This document shows, one piece after another, positions 1 through 11,771 of a stretch of DNA of 64,000 bases. Within the stretch, counting starts at the first letter, position 1; the number at the start of each line of letters is the position of its first letter. The notes beneath the pieces are model-generated. The model was not told the origin of the DNA, searched no databases, and saw nothing but the letters and a program-made list of their open reading frames with translations. Source of the DNA: Humulus lupulus (lineage: Eukaryota; Streptophyta; Magnoliopsida; Rosales; Cannabaceae); NCBI RefSeq assembly GCF_963169125.1, contig NC_084801.1, positions 78,247,696 to 78,311,695 on the forward strand, in the 5' to 3' direction. The translations under genes and the position numbers were made by a program.

Positions 1-657
1 ACCCGGTTTTGCACCCTAGAAACCTCTCACCTTCCGTTTTCCGAACAGGCATTCCCTAAAGCTACCCAGAATAATTACCCAGAAATTATCTTGTCATAAA
101 CATCACATTCCTAGACATGTTCTCAAATAGTCAATATAAACGTGCATTTATCAGACATCACATGTCTGTTTTATTCCTGAATTCTCTGATGCGCAGTATA
201 AACGTGCATATTCGTACATCCCATATCTGATTTGGGCCATGCGGCCCATTACCCATCCTTACCTGTTGATTAGACCTCACTTCCCTGTAAGGCTTAGGAA
301 TTAATCATCAGTGTCACAGAGATGACGTGAAGGATAAAGAGATCACAGGATGACCCCACTACCAACCCAGATATCTTCTTCCTATAAATACCAAGACCCT
401 GGGTAGTGCAGGGGGTTGGCATATTTTTTTAAAGAAACACTCTGTAAGAAATAGTCAAGAGATATCAATAATATCGACTGGTGGACTAGAGGGATTTTAA
501 CCTTCAAACCACCAAAAAAGAAAGGAGTGATCATCTACCCATGCTATTAGCTTCTCAAGACTAGAATATAGTTATTTTCATATTACGGTTTACCAATTTG
601 CACTAATCCATCTTACTTATTCGTATAATTACCTGTTGGCGAAAAATTGCGTCAATA
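1..657 (+). mobile_element. LTR fragment, family B (3' part), cut by window edge
   Basis: From about position 131 this stretch aligns by eye with the 5' LTR of element B at 5912-6666. Shared parts include the segment around 'cagacatcacatgtctg', the 'gggccatgcggcccatta' block and the ending 'gcgtcaata'. A TATA box (TATAAATA) lies at 383-390, matching the TATA of the other copy at 6414-6420. The 3' end at 657 coincides with the LTR end seen in element B. The first ~130 bases match poorly, so the LTR is divergent or rearranged there. It may be a solo LTR or the 3' LTR of an element lying outside the window. Confidence 0.75.
383..390 (+). promoter_or_regulatory. TATA box of family B LTR
   Basis: TATAAATA follows a CT-rich stretch and precedes the GGGTAGTGCAGGG segment. 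The homologous site in the 5' LTR of element B is at 6414-6420. It marks the U3/R area of the LTR. Confidence 0.6.
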
Positions 658-1674
658 AGCCTAAATTACATAAGAAGAGCATGACTAGACTTATGTAAAA
701 GACACTAATAAATTTAGAAGAAAATTTATTTAATTGTAACAAAGATATAGAAATGAAGAACAAAATAAAGAATCAATATATTAAAAATATAATGTAAAAC
801 ATGAACTTCACTCTAGCCTTTCCACAAGAGAATTTAGCCTAAAATAGGCATTGTTTTCACTTAAAGTAATGTAAAAGAAATGAAAGAAAAATAAGAATAA
901 AAATGTTTTTCTCTCTCACTATACTCTCCACACTTAATTCCACAATCTGATAAGTTTTTATTCCATTTGGTTCTCTATTTATAGTGGAAAATAGGACCCA
1001 AAATGTCTAAAATCGTGTACAAAATAGTGGGGGAAATGGCTGCAAAATTGGAGCAAAGTGGGACAAGTGGGACACGTGGCATGCATTAATTGGCTATCAG
1101 AAAAATGCTGCTGGTGGAGTGGGAGACACGGAGGTCACATGTCGACCAGTGAGAGGAGCTCGGCAAAAAGGCATCAGGCGGCTGGCAGGACAACGTGGGC
1201 ACGTGGCGCATTCTGACTGGCTCGGCAAGGAGGCGTGGCAGGCAGGCAGGCGCGTCAGATGCGACTGGAAGCTGGCTCGGCTCGGCTAGAGTGGCTGGAA
1301 GGGGACACGTGTCGCTTGCTGGAGGAGCGACTCGGCTCTAGGCGGCTTGGCTGTGAAAATGGCAGGCTGCCATGTGGCAGTGTGGGCACTTGCTGAAGGC
1401 TTGGGCCTGGGCTATTTGGGCTTGATTTTGGGCCTATTTCACCTTCAAAAATACCACTTTTTCATAATTTCTTCAATTTTAATTCTTTCTTTCTTCTTTA
1501 TTTTTCTTTGTGTGACAATACATTTTATTTCCTGAAAATTGAACGCAAATTAAATTAAAATTAATATTTTCAAATATAAAATATATGACAATAAATCCAT
1601 GAAAATGTTAATTAAAACTTAATTAATTTTAAACTTTAAGATTAATAAAATGATACTTTTGAACACTATTCACA
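658..1674 (-). mobile_element. Athila-like element, 3' LTR (minus strand)
   Basis: Read on the minus strand, the sequence next to a polypurine tract starts TGTGAATAGTG at 1674, as expected for the start of a 3' LTR. A minus-strand TATA box lies at 976-983 within CTATAAATAGAG, about 690 bases into the LTR. The part from 1021 to 1440 is GC-rich, with repeated 'ggctcgg' words; the rest is AT-rich. The left boundary is uncertain. It abuts the end of the family B LTR at 657, and no TG/CA terminus is obvious there. A second LTR copy for comparison is not in the window. Confidence 0.6.
976..983 (-). promoter_or_regulatory. TATA box in Athila-like LTR
   Basis: On the minus strand this reads TATAAATA inside CTATAAATAGAG. 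Its place in the LTR fits the U3/R border of an LTR read leftwards. Confidence 0.55.
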
Positions 1675-2921
1675 ACCCCCAACCAGCTTATTGCTAGTCT
1701 CTAGCAATTCAAGCGCAATTAGAAATGTCAACATGATATATTTCACGTCAAAAATTATAAAAGAACTTAATTATTAACACACAATGTGAGTAATACGTCC
1801 ACAAGAGTTATCAAAATTAGTTCGAGTAAATCTAGAGTTGTGAGTGTGTGCACCAAACTTGAACCTTCTTACCACAAACCATAGCACATAAAGCTCTCAA
1901 AATTTTGCCAAGTAAAAGTCTCAACTCCATTAACCTCTCATGTAATTGAAAATATTTAAAGTTAAGGATTTCGCTCATGGAGATGGAAATAAAGAAGTAA
2001 GCACTCATAAAATGGATATATATTTAGGACAAACTTTTAAATAAACATTGACACGAAGATAGGAAATAAACTATTTGGACAACCACCATAAAGAGTACCA
2101 CAAAACAAGGTTTTCAGGAATTCTAAGTTAAATAGACAATCTCTACATTTATTCTAAGAGCCATAAGATAAAACATGAAATTAGTAAACACACCCTTTGT
2201 TTTTAATAGGAGAGACAACATAATTGAAATTGATAGAACTATTGCTCTTGTGTTTTTTTTTCTTTTTCTAATATTTCTTTTTCTTTTTCTTCTTTTTTTT
2301 TCTTGAAGAACATAACAAAAGGCTCTCTAATAAGATTTGTCTATAGAAAATATTATCCCTAAAACATCATCCATTCATACAACAATACCTTGTCCAAATA
2401 ATTATAACCATTTCTAAGAATTAATAAAAAAAATTAAGTTGTTTTCTCAAGTCTCACCTCTCACAGAAAATAATGAATTCTTAAACAAGGAAAATTTCTA
2501 AGAAAATATGTGCTAATCAACCATCTTACCACAATGTTTGGCATGTGAATTAGGTAACTCTAGAGAAACTCTTAGTAATACAGATAACCAAAATTGACTC
2601 AAAAGTAACATTTTGCAAAAATAAATAAGTAATTTTTAAAAAATTTGACCGTGAAAATATTAATATGACAAAAATCAACATGAATGTGCATGAATATGCT
2701 CACCACCCCTAACCAAAATCTGACAATGTCCTCAATTTCTGAAAAGATAATAAATGTAAAAGAGCAGGGAAAGAGAACACTTGGATAGCGAGGGTCGAGT
2801 GATAGAGCGAATATTGATTCTCTAAAACATGAAAAATTGAAAACAAAAATGATAACAAATAAAAAGACAAAAGGGAAATAAACAGAAAACAAACCTATGT
2901 ACAAAAAATTTGGAACACTAC
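1675..2921 (-). other. Athila-like element, non-coding 3' region with polypurine tract
   Basis: This stretch lies between the end of pol and the 3' LTR of the minus-strand element. The minus strand reads GCTGGTTGGGGGT at 1687-1675, directly before the LTR start, and this is the likely polypurine tract. A long pyrimidine run lies at about 2250-2305 on the plus strand. The rest is AT-rich and holds no ORF I can relate to an env-like gene. Confidence 0.5.
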
Positions 2922-5891
2922 TCAGACTTGGTAAACCGGTTCCACGAGAGTGACTTCATCAGGTTGGGTCACCCTCCCTATGTAGTGTTTCAGTCGTTGG
3001 CCATTTACTTTAAATTCTCTCCCATCAGTTGGGTCAGTGACCTCAATAGCTTCGTTGGGAAAGACAATTTTCACAACATATGGGCCAGTCCACCTTGTTC
3101 TCAGCTTGCCAGGGTGGATATGCAAATGAGAGTCATAAAGATGCACTTGTTGGTTTGGCTCAAATTCTTTTCTTAGGATCTGCTTGTCATGGGCCGCTTT
3201 AATTTTAGCCTTGTAGATCCTAGAGTTGTCGTAAGCATCGTTTCTTAACTCTTCAATTTATGACAACTGAAGCTTACGATTGAGTCCTACCGCCTTGATA
3301 TCAGAATGTAGGCTTTTAACTGCCCAATAAGCTTTGTGTTCAAACTCAACAGGAAGGTGGCAGGCTTTACCATAGACTAGCCTATAAGGAGACATACCAA
3401 GTTGAGTTTTGTAAGCAGTGCGATATGCCCAGTGAGCATTGAGAAGTCGTGAGGACTAATCTTTGCGGTCAGGATTAACCGTCTTTTCTAAGATTTTCTT
3501 AATTTCTTGGTTGGCTAACTCAGCTTGCCATTTTCTGTGGGTGATAAGGCAATGCAACCTTATGAATTACACCATGTTTTTGCAATAAGGTCTTGAAAGA
3601 ATAGTTGCAAAAATTGGTCCCTTGATCACTTATGATAGCTTGTGATGTGCCAAACCTAAATAACACATTTTCCTTTAAGAATTTCACAACAGTTGTGTTA
3701 TCATTATTTTGACAAGGCACAGCTTCCACCCATTTTAAGACAGTCTATGGCGAGGAGAATGTAAAGGTAGCCAGAAGAAGGTTGAAATGGTCCCATAAAG
3801 TCTATCCCCCAACAATCGAATATTTCTATTACAAGAATTGGGTTTAATGGCATCATATGTCGCTGGGACAAAGCACCTAATTTTTGACACCTTTCACATG
3901 ATCGACAGAAATTGTTAGTGTCTTTGAACAAAGTGGGCCAATAAAGACCACACTGTAAGATTTTTACAGCAGTCTTTTTCATAGAAAAATGACCACCACG
4001 AGCTTCATTATGACAAAAGTTTAGAACACTAAAAATTTCATCATCTGGAATGCAACGTCTCATAATTTGGTCGGGGCAATACTTGAAAAGATATGGGTCG
4101 TCACAATAGAAGTTACGTACCTCGACCAAAAATTTACGTGTATCTTGTGCACTCCATGCAGTTGGAAGTTCGCCAGTCACTAAGTAATTAACGATATGAG
4201 CATACCATGGCAACTTAGTGACTGCGAAGAGATGTTCATCAAGGAAGTCATCTCGAATGGCTGGGCCATCAGCGGAATCAGAAAATTCAAGATGAGATAA
4301 GTGGTCCGCTACCACGTTTTGAACTCCTTTCTTGTCTTTTATGGTTAGATAAAATTCCTGTAACAGAAGGATCAACCTAATTAAACGCACCTTAGCATCC
4401 TTTTTGGAAAGGAGGTATTTTAAGGCGGAATGGTCCGTAAAGACTGTGATAGGTGAACCAATCAGGTAGGAACGAAACTTGTCAAGTGCAAATACTACAA
4501 CAAGTAACTCTTTTTCAGTAGTAGAATAGTTCATCTGAGCACTATTAAGAGTTCTACTTGCGTAATACACAACGAAGGGCTTCCCTTCCCTTCTTTGACC
4601 TAAGACGGCCCCTATAGCATAATTGCTAGCATCACACATGACTTCAAATGGTAAGTTCCAATCTGGTGACTGAATGATAGGTGCGGAAGTGAGTATTGCA
4701 ACGAGCTTTCGGGAAGATTCCTCACACTCAGGTGTCCAACTGAACACAACATCTTTTGCTCGGAGGTTTGACAAAGGGAGAGCAATTGTTGAGAAATTTT
4801 GTATGAACCTCCAATAGAATCCTGCATGCCCAAGAAAAGATCGAATGTCTTTAATAGTCTTAGGGGTGGGCAGCTTTGATATGAGTTCAATCTTTGATTG
4901 ATCGACCTCAATTCCTCGTTCCGACACGACATTCCCCAAGACTATGCCTAATGGCCCCATGAAATGACACTTTTCCCAGTTAAGTACCAAGCCTTTCTCT
5001 TTGCAACGTTTAAGAAGACTCTAAATTGAGAAGGCTTGACTGAAAGGAATCTCCAAAGACTGTCAAATCATCCATGAATACTTCCATACATTTCTCGATC
5101 ATATCACTAAATATGCTCATCATGCATCGCTGGAAAGTGGCTGGAGCATTGCACAGGAAAAATGGCATATGCCGGAAGGCAAGAGTACCAAAAGGACAAG
5201 TGAATGTGGCCTTATCCTGATCTTCTAGGGAAATCTCAATTCGACAATACCCTGAATAACCTTCGAGAAAACTATAGAAAGGATGACCTGCCACACGTTC
5301 CAATATTTGATCGATGAATGGAAGTGGAAAATGGTCTTTGCTGGTGGCTGCATTTAATTTTCTATAATCAATGCACATGTGCCACCCAGTTGTGACCTTG
5401 GTAGGAACAAGTTCCCCTTTTTCATTTTGTACCACTGTGACCCCTGATTTCTTGGGAACAACCTGAGTTGGGCTAACCCATTTACTATCAGCAACAGGAT
5501 AGATTATTCCAGAATCAAGAAGTTTCAAGACTTCAGTCTTAACTACTTCCTTCATCGTTGGGTTTAATCTTCTTTAAGGCTCACGACGTGGTATAGCCCC
5601 GTCTTCCAATTGAATGTGATGGGAGAAAATTAAAGGACTAATACCTTTGATGTCAGTTTTCGTCCATCCTAGTGCATCTCTTTGTTCTTGCAACTCATTA
5701 ATGAGTTGGTGCTCTTGTGTGGCATTGATATTGGAAGATATTATGACACGAAAAGTGTTGTCAGCTCCCAGGAAAACATGCTTAAGATCGTCAGGAAGTT
5801 GGGCTAACTTTGGTTCAGGAACTTGTTCAATGGATGGTTTTGGTGTTTCTCGATATTGAGGGAGTTCCTCAAAGATTGGATTCCAAAACAT
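2922..5891 (-). pseudogene. pol: Athila-lineage Ty3/Gypsy pol (RT, RNase H, integrase), broken
   Basis: The minus strand encodes the retrotransposon polyprotein that copies element RNA into DNA and integrates it. In order: an N-terminal segment (5891-5577, ending in the IEGISP-like word KGISPLIF); RT (5555-5010) with MCIDYRKLN and the catalytic box FMDDL; RNase H (within 4990-4200) with VMCDASNYAIG and FTDHSALKYLL; and integrase with an H2C2 zinc region (CHNEARGGHF to CERCQ), GIDFMGPF and SDQGTNF (to 3520). The C-terminus (3146-2922) has GKLRTRWTGPYVV and FKVNGQRLKHY, typical of Athila. A TAA stop at 5574-5576 probably came from CAA. Frames shift near 5000 and near 3720, with more stops between 3520 and 3146. 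Gag and protease are missing because element B begins at 5912. Confidence 0.88.
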
Positions 5892-5911
5892 AGTTCTTCT
5901 AGCCTGTGAGT

Positions 5912-6666
5912 TGTACGCCCTAAATATCCACGGGTTATTAGCGAGCTGGAGAACAGCATAATCCTATCAGCCACGTGGAAGCCACCTACCCGGAGCTGCT
6001 GTTACGAGTTCCTACCTCTTTAGCTCGAGGTAGCCAAAGGTTTAGTAAGAACACTTGAAGACATCGGGTCAGCAGTGTGGGCACCACAAGCTAGGAGTAC
6101 ATCAAGCTCGAGGTACGACCTGGAGCTGACACGTTCGACCCTTTGTGAAGTCAACCATGCAATGTAAACGTGCGCATATCAGACATCACATGTCTGATCC
6201 GTTCCTAAATTCTCGGACACGCAGCATAAACGTGCGTGTTCAGGCACCCCACGACTGATTTGGGCCATGCGGCCCATTATCCCCCTTACCCATTGATTAG
6301 ACCACACTTCATTGTAAGGTTTTAGGAATTAATCATGAATGTCACAGAAGTGACATGATGGGTAAGGAGGTCACGGGATGACCCCCTTTGCCAACACCCA
6401 AGTGTCCTCTCCCTATAAATATGGAGGCCCTGGGCATTGCAAAGGGTTGGCTTCTAATTGGTAAAGAAACACCCTGTAAGGAATACCAGAGATATATCAA
6501 TAATATTGACAGGTGGACTAGAGGGATTTTAAACTTCGAACAACCTAAAAAGAGTAAACGAGTTATAACCTTCCTTTGAGATTATTCACATATTACGGTT
6601 CATCATTTAGCACTAATCCATCTCTTTATTCATATAATTATCTATTGCCAAAGAACCGCGTCAATA
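5912..6666 (+). repeat. 5' LTR of element B
   Basis: It starts TGTACGCCC at 5912 and ends GTCAATA at 6666, followed by one base and a primer binding site. It is 755 bases long, with a TATA box at 6414-6420 (CCCTATAAATATGG). Its last ~525 bases match the LTR at 131-657. The end is TA instead of the usual CA, in both copies. Confidence 0.8.
6414..6420 (+). promoter_or_regulatory. TATA box of element B 5' LTR
   Basis: TATAAAT in CCCTATAAATATGG. The homologous site is in the LTR fragment at 383-390. Confidence 0.6.
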
Positions 6667-6667
6667 G

Positions 6668-6687
6668 TTTGGTGCTTTCATTGAGAG
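6668..6687 (+). other. Primer binding site of element B
   Basis: TTTGGTGCTTTCATTGAGAG lies one base after the LTR end. The TGG would pair with a tRNA 3' CCA end. Element C has the same word at 28422-28441, in the same place. I could not assign the tRNA by eye. Confidence 0.7.
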
Positions 6688-6722
6688 GGTTTTAGAATGG
6701 TGCTATTGCAAAAAACCCAACC

Positions 6723-8630
6723 ATGGTGGTTACTCGCTCAAGGCATGGTAACGAAGCGAACCAACATGATGGGCAGGAGGCCCACCATGCCGCCATATCC
6801 GATGAGCAAAACCCTGAGGTTTAGCAGCGACCGGGAAAGCAGCCAATGGGCCTAGACGACACTGGAAGTTTGGCCCCCCGGCAGCCCAATCCGAACCCGG
6901 ATTTCTACACGGCGGTAGAAATGGAAATGCACAGTTGAGGAGTCAGCTCGCAAAAGCAAACAAGCAGATCGAATAGGTTTTGGCCTAATTACCCCTCTTG
7001 CAACCGACGCTAACGTCGGAAAGAGGCAAGGTGGGATTCATAAGTCCCGCCGGGGTAACCGGTCCAAGCCCAATCGGTCAGTCAGACCCTCGACATCAAA
7101 TTCTACTCCCACGTCACACCACCACGAAACTGTATTTGAGGAACTTCCTAGGGCCGATCAGCAATTCAGCTGATCGTTCCGGACCTCAACTCCTAGCTCA
7201 GTTCCACCCTTGAGTGCACCCAGGAGGGCTCAAGGCAGCTCGCGAAGGAGATCGGGGGAGGGCTCGTGATGAAAGCCCTCCCCGGCCAGCCGTCCTGCAC
7301 CACGATCAGACCACCGAGCGCAAGACGCGGGGGATGGTAGAGCGGAGAGGCTGTGACCTAGCTTAATTCGCCCTAACAAGACTAGGATCGCGTCACCAGT
7401 TAGACATACTCCATCACCAATAAGATACCCATCTCCTCCCCGTCCAGTTCGAGACATTTCGGCTCATGGGAGCAGCAGGAGAAATCCTCCTTCCGTCGGA
7501 CCTTCCCATCGTAGCTGGGCGCCCAGGGAAATCCCTGATCCTCACCCTCAGTGGCGGGCTCCGAGTTTTTCAAATGGAAGTTACTGGACCGGGAGTAATC
7601 GAAGTGGTAGGTTCGGCGAAGACCTGCGCCAATGTTTGAGTTCGGCTCAAAGCCCTCAGGCCACCCCGAGGGCCGACATCCGAGATCGCCTCAACTCTTA
7701 GAGATTAGGCCCAGCTAGAAATGGTAGTCATGCTCACCAGGGGGAGGGCCTATCTAAAGTACGTGACAGCAGGAATGTCCCACATAACCTATCTCAAGAT
7801 AGGAGGGACTATAACCCGCCTAACACGAACAATGGAACTGGAGCTGTTGAACAGCCCCAGAACAACCAAAGAAGCAAGGACCAAACCTTGGAACGACTGG
7901 CTTAGATGGAGGAGCTGATGAGGAAGCTCCTATCAGAAAAAGAAAAAGATGAGTACGACTCGGGGGACGAACTCGAGCTCTTCGCTCCCAGCATAGCAGC
8001 CACGGCATATCCACCTGGTTTCCGTATGCCCCACTTTTCCAAATTCAATTGAGACGGGGACTCGTCAGATCACTTAGGTATGTTTAACACCCTGATGATG
8101 GCCCACAACATCGGTCCCGAGCTGAGGTGTTTAATATTTCCTATCACCTTGACCGGGCCGACCAGGCAATGGTTCAAACAGAGTAAAAAGCAGTCCATCA
8201 GCTCGTGGAAAACCTTTTCTGCCGACTTCAAGAGGGCATTCCGAGCTTCTCAGGCCGCCTGCGTCAAAGCCGACACCTTAGCAAATGTAAGACAACAGCC
8301 CGAGGAACCTTTGAGAGCTTACCTGAGCAGATTCGCAAACGCTGCGGCTGGAGTCAGGGACTGGGATCCCAGTCCTCAAGGCCATAAGTTTGGAACTATC
8401 ATCTGCGTTTGCGTTTGCGAATCTGCTCCAGCCGCAGGAACCAGCCAAGCCCTTGAACAGCCCACTGGAGTGGGAACGGAGGTCGTGACAGCGACCTAAA
8501 CCGTAATACAGAATAACCAGTTTGGTGGAGGCAAGAGAAAAAGGAGCAGCGAGGGTGGCTAGCACGGCCCGAAGAAGAACAAGTCCGTAGAAAATTTTAA
8601 GCCAATCTACGCGACTTACACCGAGCCCAC
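6723..8630 (+). pseudogene. gag: Element B gag, N-terminal and central part, broken
   Basis: Gag forms the particle that packages element RNA. The most likely start is the ATG at 6723 (MVVTRSRHGNEANQHD), which resembles the start of other Tat gags. Stops and frame changes follow. The clearest segment is 7908-8380. It begins with an acidic stretch (SEKEKDEYDSGDELELF), then FRMPHFSKFN, a stop, and DGDSSDHLGMFNTLM. The retrotransposon gag core follows (GPTRQWFKQ, FSADFKRAFRASQ, LRAYLSRFANAA). The coding frame is cut at 8630 by the solo LTR and resumes at 11084. Confidence 0.8.
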
Positions 8631-11078
8631 TGTAACGACCCAAATTAGCTAATAAGGCTTAAGGGCCTTGATTAGCGTGCCAGGAGGGCATGACGGGATT
8701 TATGTGTGATATTTATAAATTAAATGCATGATTGTGATTTAAAGCATGTTATATGACTATTTGTTTATCTGAGATGCATGACTATGTATATTAGTATGCA
8801 TGTAGGCCCGGATCGTGTTAGAAGGGCATAATTGTAATTTTGGCCATGTTAGGCATAACTGTATTGATATGTGATGATTGTTGAGACCACACCGTGATGT
8901 GGATGTTTCTGTGATTTGTGACTTGAGGCGATCCCAGTAAGCAGGCTAGCGGAAATTCATGATGGGAATTTATACCCGGCTCGGGGCGAGCCTGGAGGTA
9001 TGAACAGGAATTTAGAGAAATAGATTGAGATTTATTTTGATGATGGGGGATAATTATTTGGTGATTTATCAGGTATTGGGAAGCAACGGGAAAATATTAG
9101 AGACACTTGAGGATTAGCGGGAATTGGTTATATGACTAAAACGCCCCTTTAGGGACTTAAAGGTTTAGAATTTAATAGGGTGGGCATTTTGGTCATTTGG
9201 CCTTTAAAGATAGATTTTTAAGGCTTTATATTTTGAGTGGGATTGTTAGAGAGTGTGAATGCTGAAGGAAAGAAAGAAAAAAAAAAGGAAAGAAGGAAAA
9301 GAAGAGGGAAAACAGAGGGGTGGTTCGGTTGTGAACTCTTGCACCATTTTTCCCTCCATTTTTCTTGGAGCAAAGCTTGGTGGAGAGCAATGATAGGCTG
9401 AGCATCAAGGATCTTGGGTTAGGCTTGAGGATTGGCTAGGGGTTAGCAAGATCACATCAGAAGTTTGAGGTAAGTTCTTGGAGATTTCTGTTTTAGGGTT
9501 TTGGCTGGTTTGAGCTGTGTTTTGAACTGAGTTATTGGGAACTTTAGGGGATTTCTGGGCAAGCTTTGAGGATGAACAAGCTAAGGAGGCCTAGGGTTGA
9601 ATCAAGGTCGAAATTGCATCAATGGTAAGAATTCTAAGCCTTTAACTTTGTTGTTGAATGAATTTCTGGTTTTTGAGTTCATCATGTTAGATTTTGAGAT
9701 TTGGGTTGAATGTGATTGGGTTTTGAGTTCTTGGGATGCTCGGGATGAGTGTGGAGTGTGTATAAGCTTGATTTTGGGTTTGGAAAAGGTTTGGACAAGT
9801 TTGGAGTTGAAATGGGAGAAGAAAATCGCAAGATGCGATTTTTGGTTCTGCTGGGCTGCAACTAGCGCTACAGCGCTAGTCAGTGGGCGCTGTAGCGCTA
9901 GCCCCTGTTCTGGGGGGAGTGTTCTGCTTGTAGCGCTACAGCGCCCTCTTTAGAGCGCTGTAGCGCTGCACTATTCACAGAGGTGAATTTTTGGGTTTTT
10001 ATGAGGGTTTTTGACCTAGGGTTCGGGGCTCGATTCCGCCACTTTGTTTTGGGGATTTAGGACTTCCCGGGGGCTCGGGATTGGTCCCGAGGCTAGGTAT
10101 TCGGACTTGGGGTTCGGTGTTGACTTTGACATATGTTTGTGCCTAGGTGTACGCTAAGGCTCAAGTGGGATCGTGCTCAAGGAGTCAGGTGATCTAAGCT
10201 ATTGAAGGGAAAGGTAAGAAAACTATAACACCCGTAGGATAGGGCATGGGCCCATAGTGTGATTGCGGGGCACGGCCCTATATTGCATGTTGCATGATGA
10301 AATGATTGCCGGGCATGGCCCTCTATTGCATTACATGTTAGGGTGCAGATTTAAATGAATTGATATTTGTTTGAATGTGTTTGATTTATGCTATATATGA
10401 TTATAGTGAATTGCACGGCTATGGCTGAGGGCGGCAAGGCCGAGAACGGCAGCGGGGCCGGAAGTAACACCTAGCACATGGGATACTATGGTCAGGGCAG
10501 GGCCCGGGACCCACAGGATATGTGTGAGATCCTGCGGTGAAGACCGAGACCCCAGGCTTCGGTAAGGCTTCGGGGACGGCATGGCCGTGTTTGCTTAGTC
10601 TATGGTTGACTTGTTTATGTGTGGATTATCTGTTATGATAAATTGTATAAATTGCTTATGTTATGTTCTGCATGAGTTTTCTTGCTGGGCTTCGGCTCAC
10701 GGGTGCTCCGTGTTGCAGGTAGGGCAAAGTCTGAGTCAACCAACCATGAGTACGGAGAGCGTGAAGCGACGCGTACATGTTTGGCCTGCCCGACTGCTTT
10801 GGTTGGGGGTTTATTTGAAAATGGCTGTAATAATCTATGATTTTATGATTTATCAACTGTAAACTTATTTCAAGATGTAAATAGTTTTCAAACTTTATTT
10901 TGGGATCCCAAATGTTTAATAATAGAATTTTTAATGAAATGACGCATTTTCAAATATTACAGCCTTAACTTTTAACTAGTCACACTTTTGTTTCAAAACC
11001 TCGGTTAGCGAGTCCATTGCACACTGTTTTGTCTTAAAAACTCACTTAGTAACGGCTCTAAGGAAGTAGGGCATTACA
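8631..11078 (+). mobile_element. Solo LTR of chromovirus family, inserted in element B gag
   Basis: The element starts TGTAACGACC and ends GGGCATTACA. It is flanked by the perfect 5-base target duplication CCCAC at 8626-8630 and 11079-11083. It is 2448 bases long and contains no pol sequence, so it is a solo LTR left by recombination between two LTRs. Its ends and several inner blocks (for example the stretch around 10680-10800) match the LTRs of the full chromovirus at 47573-56811 read on the minus strand. The sense direction is therefore plus here. A GC-rich segment at 9861-9970 holds six AGCGCT palindromes. Confidence 0.9.
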
Positions 11079-11083
11079 CCCAC

Positions 11084-11768
11084 CAACACAAGGGAGAACA
11101 TTTTCCTAGCGAACTCTGCTCGCCTCCCCTGGAAGAAGCCGGAGCCTTTGAAGCATCAGAAGGCTAAGTGAGATCCCTCCAAGTTTTGTCAATTCCACAA
11201 CGACATTGGCCACAACAGTGATGATTGTAGGCATCTGAAGGATGAGATCGAGACTCTCATCAGAGCCGGACCCTTGGCTCAGTATGCGCGGAATAGAGCT
11301 CCCGCCGGTCAACCAGCTCCAGAAGTTTTAATAAGTCAGCCCGGGTCTCGGATAAATCAGGACACCCCTCCTCCTGTGATAGGAGGAGAGATCTCCACGA
11401 TCTCTGGAGGCCCCCATCAGGCCAGCACGAGCAGAGGTGCCCAGAAGAGATATGTCAACGAACTAAAAGCTCATAATGGAGTAGAGTTTGTCCCAGAGCA
11501 GCATCTACCCAAACAGCAACGATTGGAGAGGCAACCAATCATATTCACCGAGGAAGATGCCAGTCACGTCCAGTTCCCTCATAACGACCCTCTGGTCATC
11601 GCTGCCCAGCTCGCCAACCAGAGAGTTAGGAGGATACTGGTCGACAATGGGAGCTCGGTGAACCTGCTGTTCCGGTCTACGCTGGAAAAGATGGGTTTGT
11701 CTGTCACTGAGTTGAAAGCCACTTCCATGATGCTGTATGGATTTTCTGGAGAAGGGTCAGCAGCAATA
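11084..11768 (+). pseudogene. Element B gag C-terminus and protease
   Basis: Reading resumes right after the solo LTR duplication. A Tat-type zinc-binding motif reads CQFHNDIGHNSDDC, followed by RHLKDEIETLI. The aspartic protease follows, with its active-site segment VRRILVDNGSSVNLLF. DNG is in place of the more common DTG or DGG. There is a TGA just before the zinc motif, after HQKAK, and a TGA at 11769-11771. The frame then continues without a shift into pol. Confidence 0.82.
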
Positions 11769-11771
11769 TGA

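Noticed and set aside
6668..6687. tRNA-like word after the LTR as a tRNA gene
   Set aside because: It is only the primer binding site. No cloverleaf or A/B boxes can be seen around it.
9597..9953. 118-codon ORF in the solo LTR
   Set aside because: It runs through the palindromic module of the LTR, is not kept in the sister copy at 15244-17631, and has no known domain.
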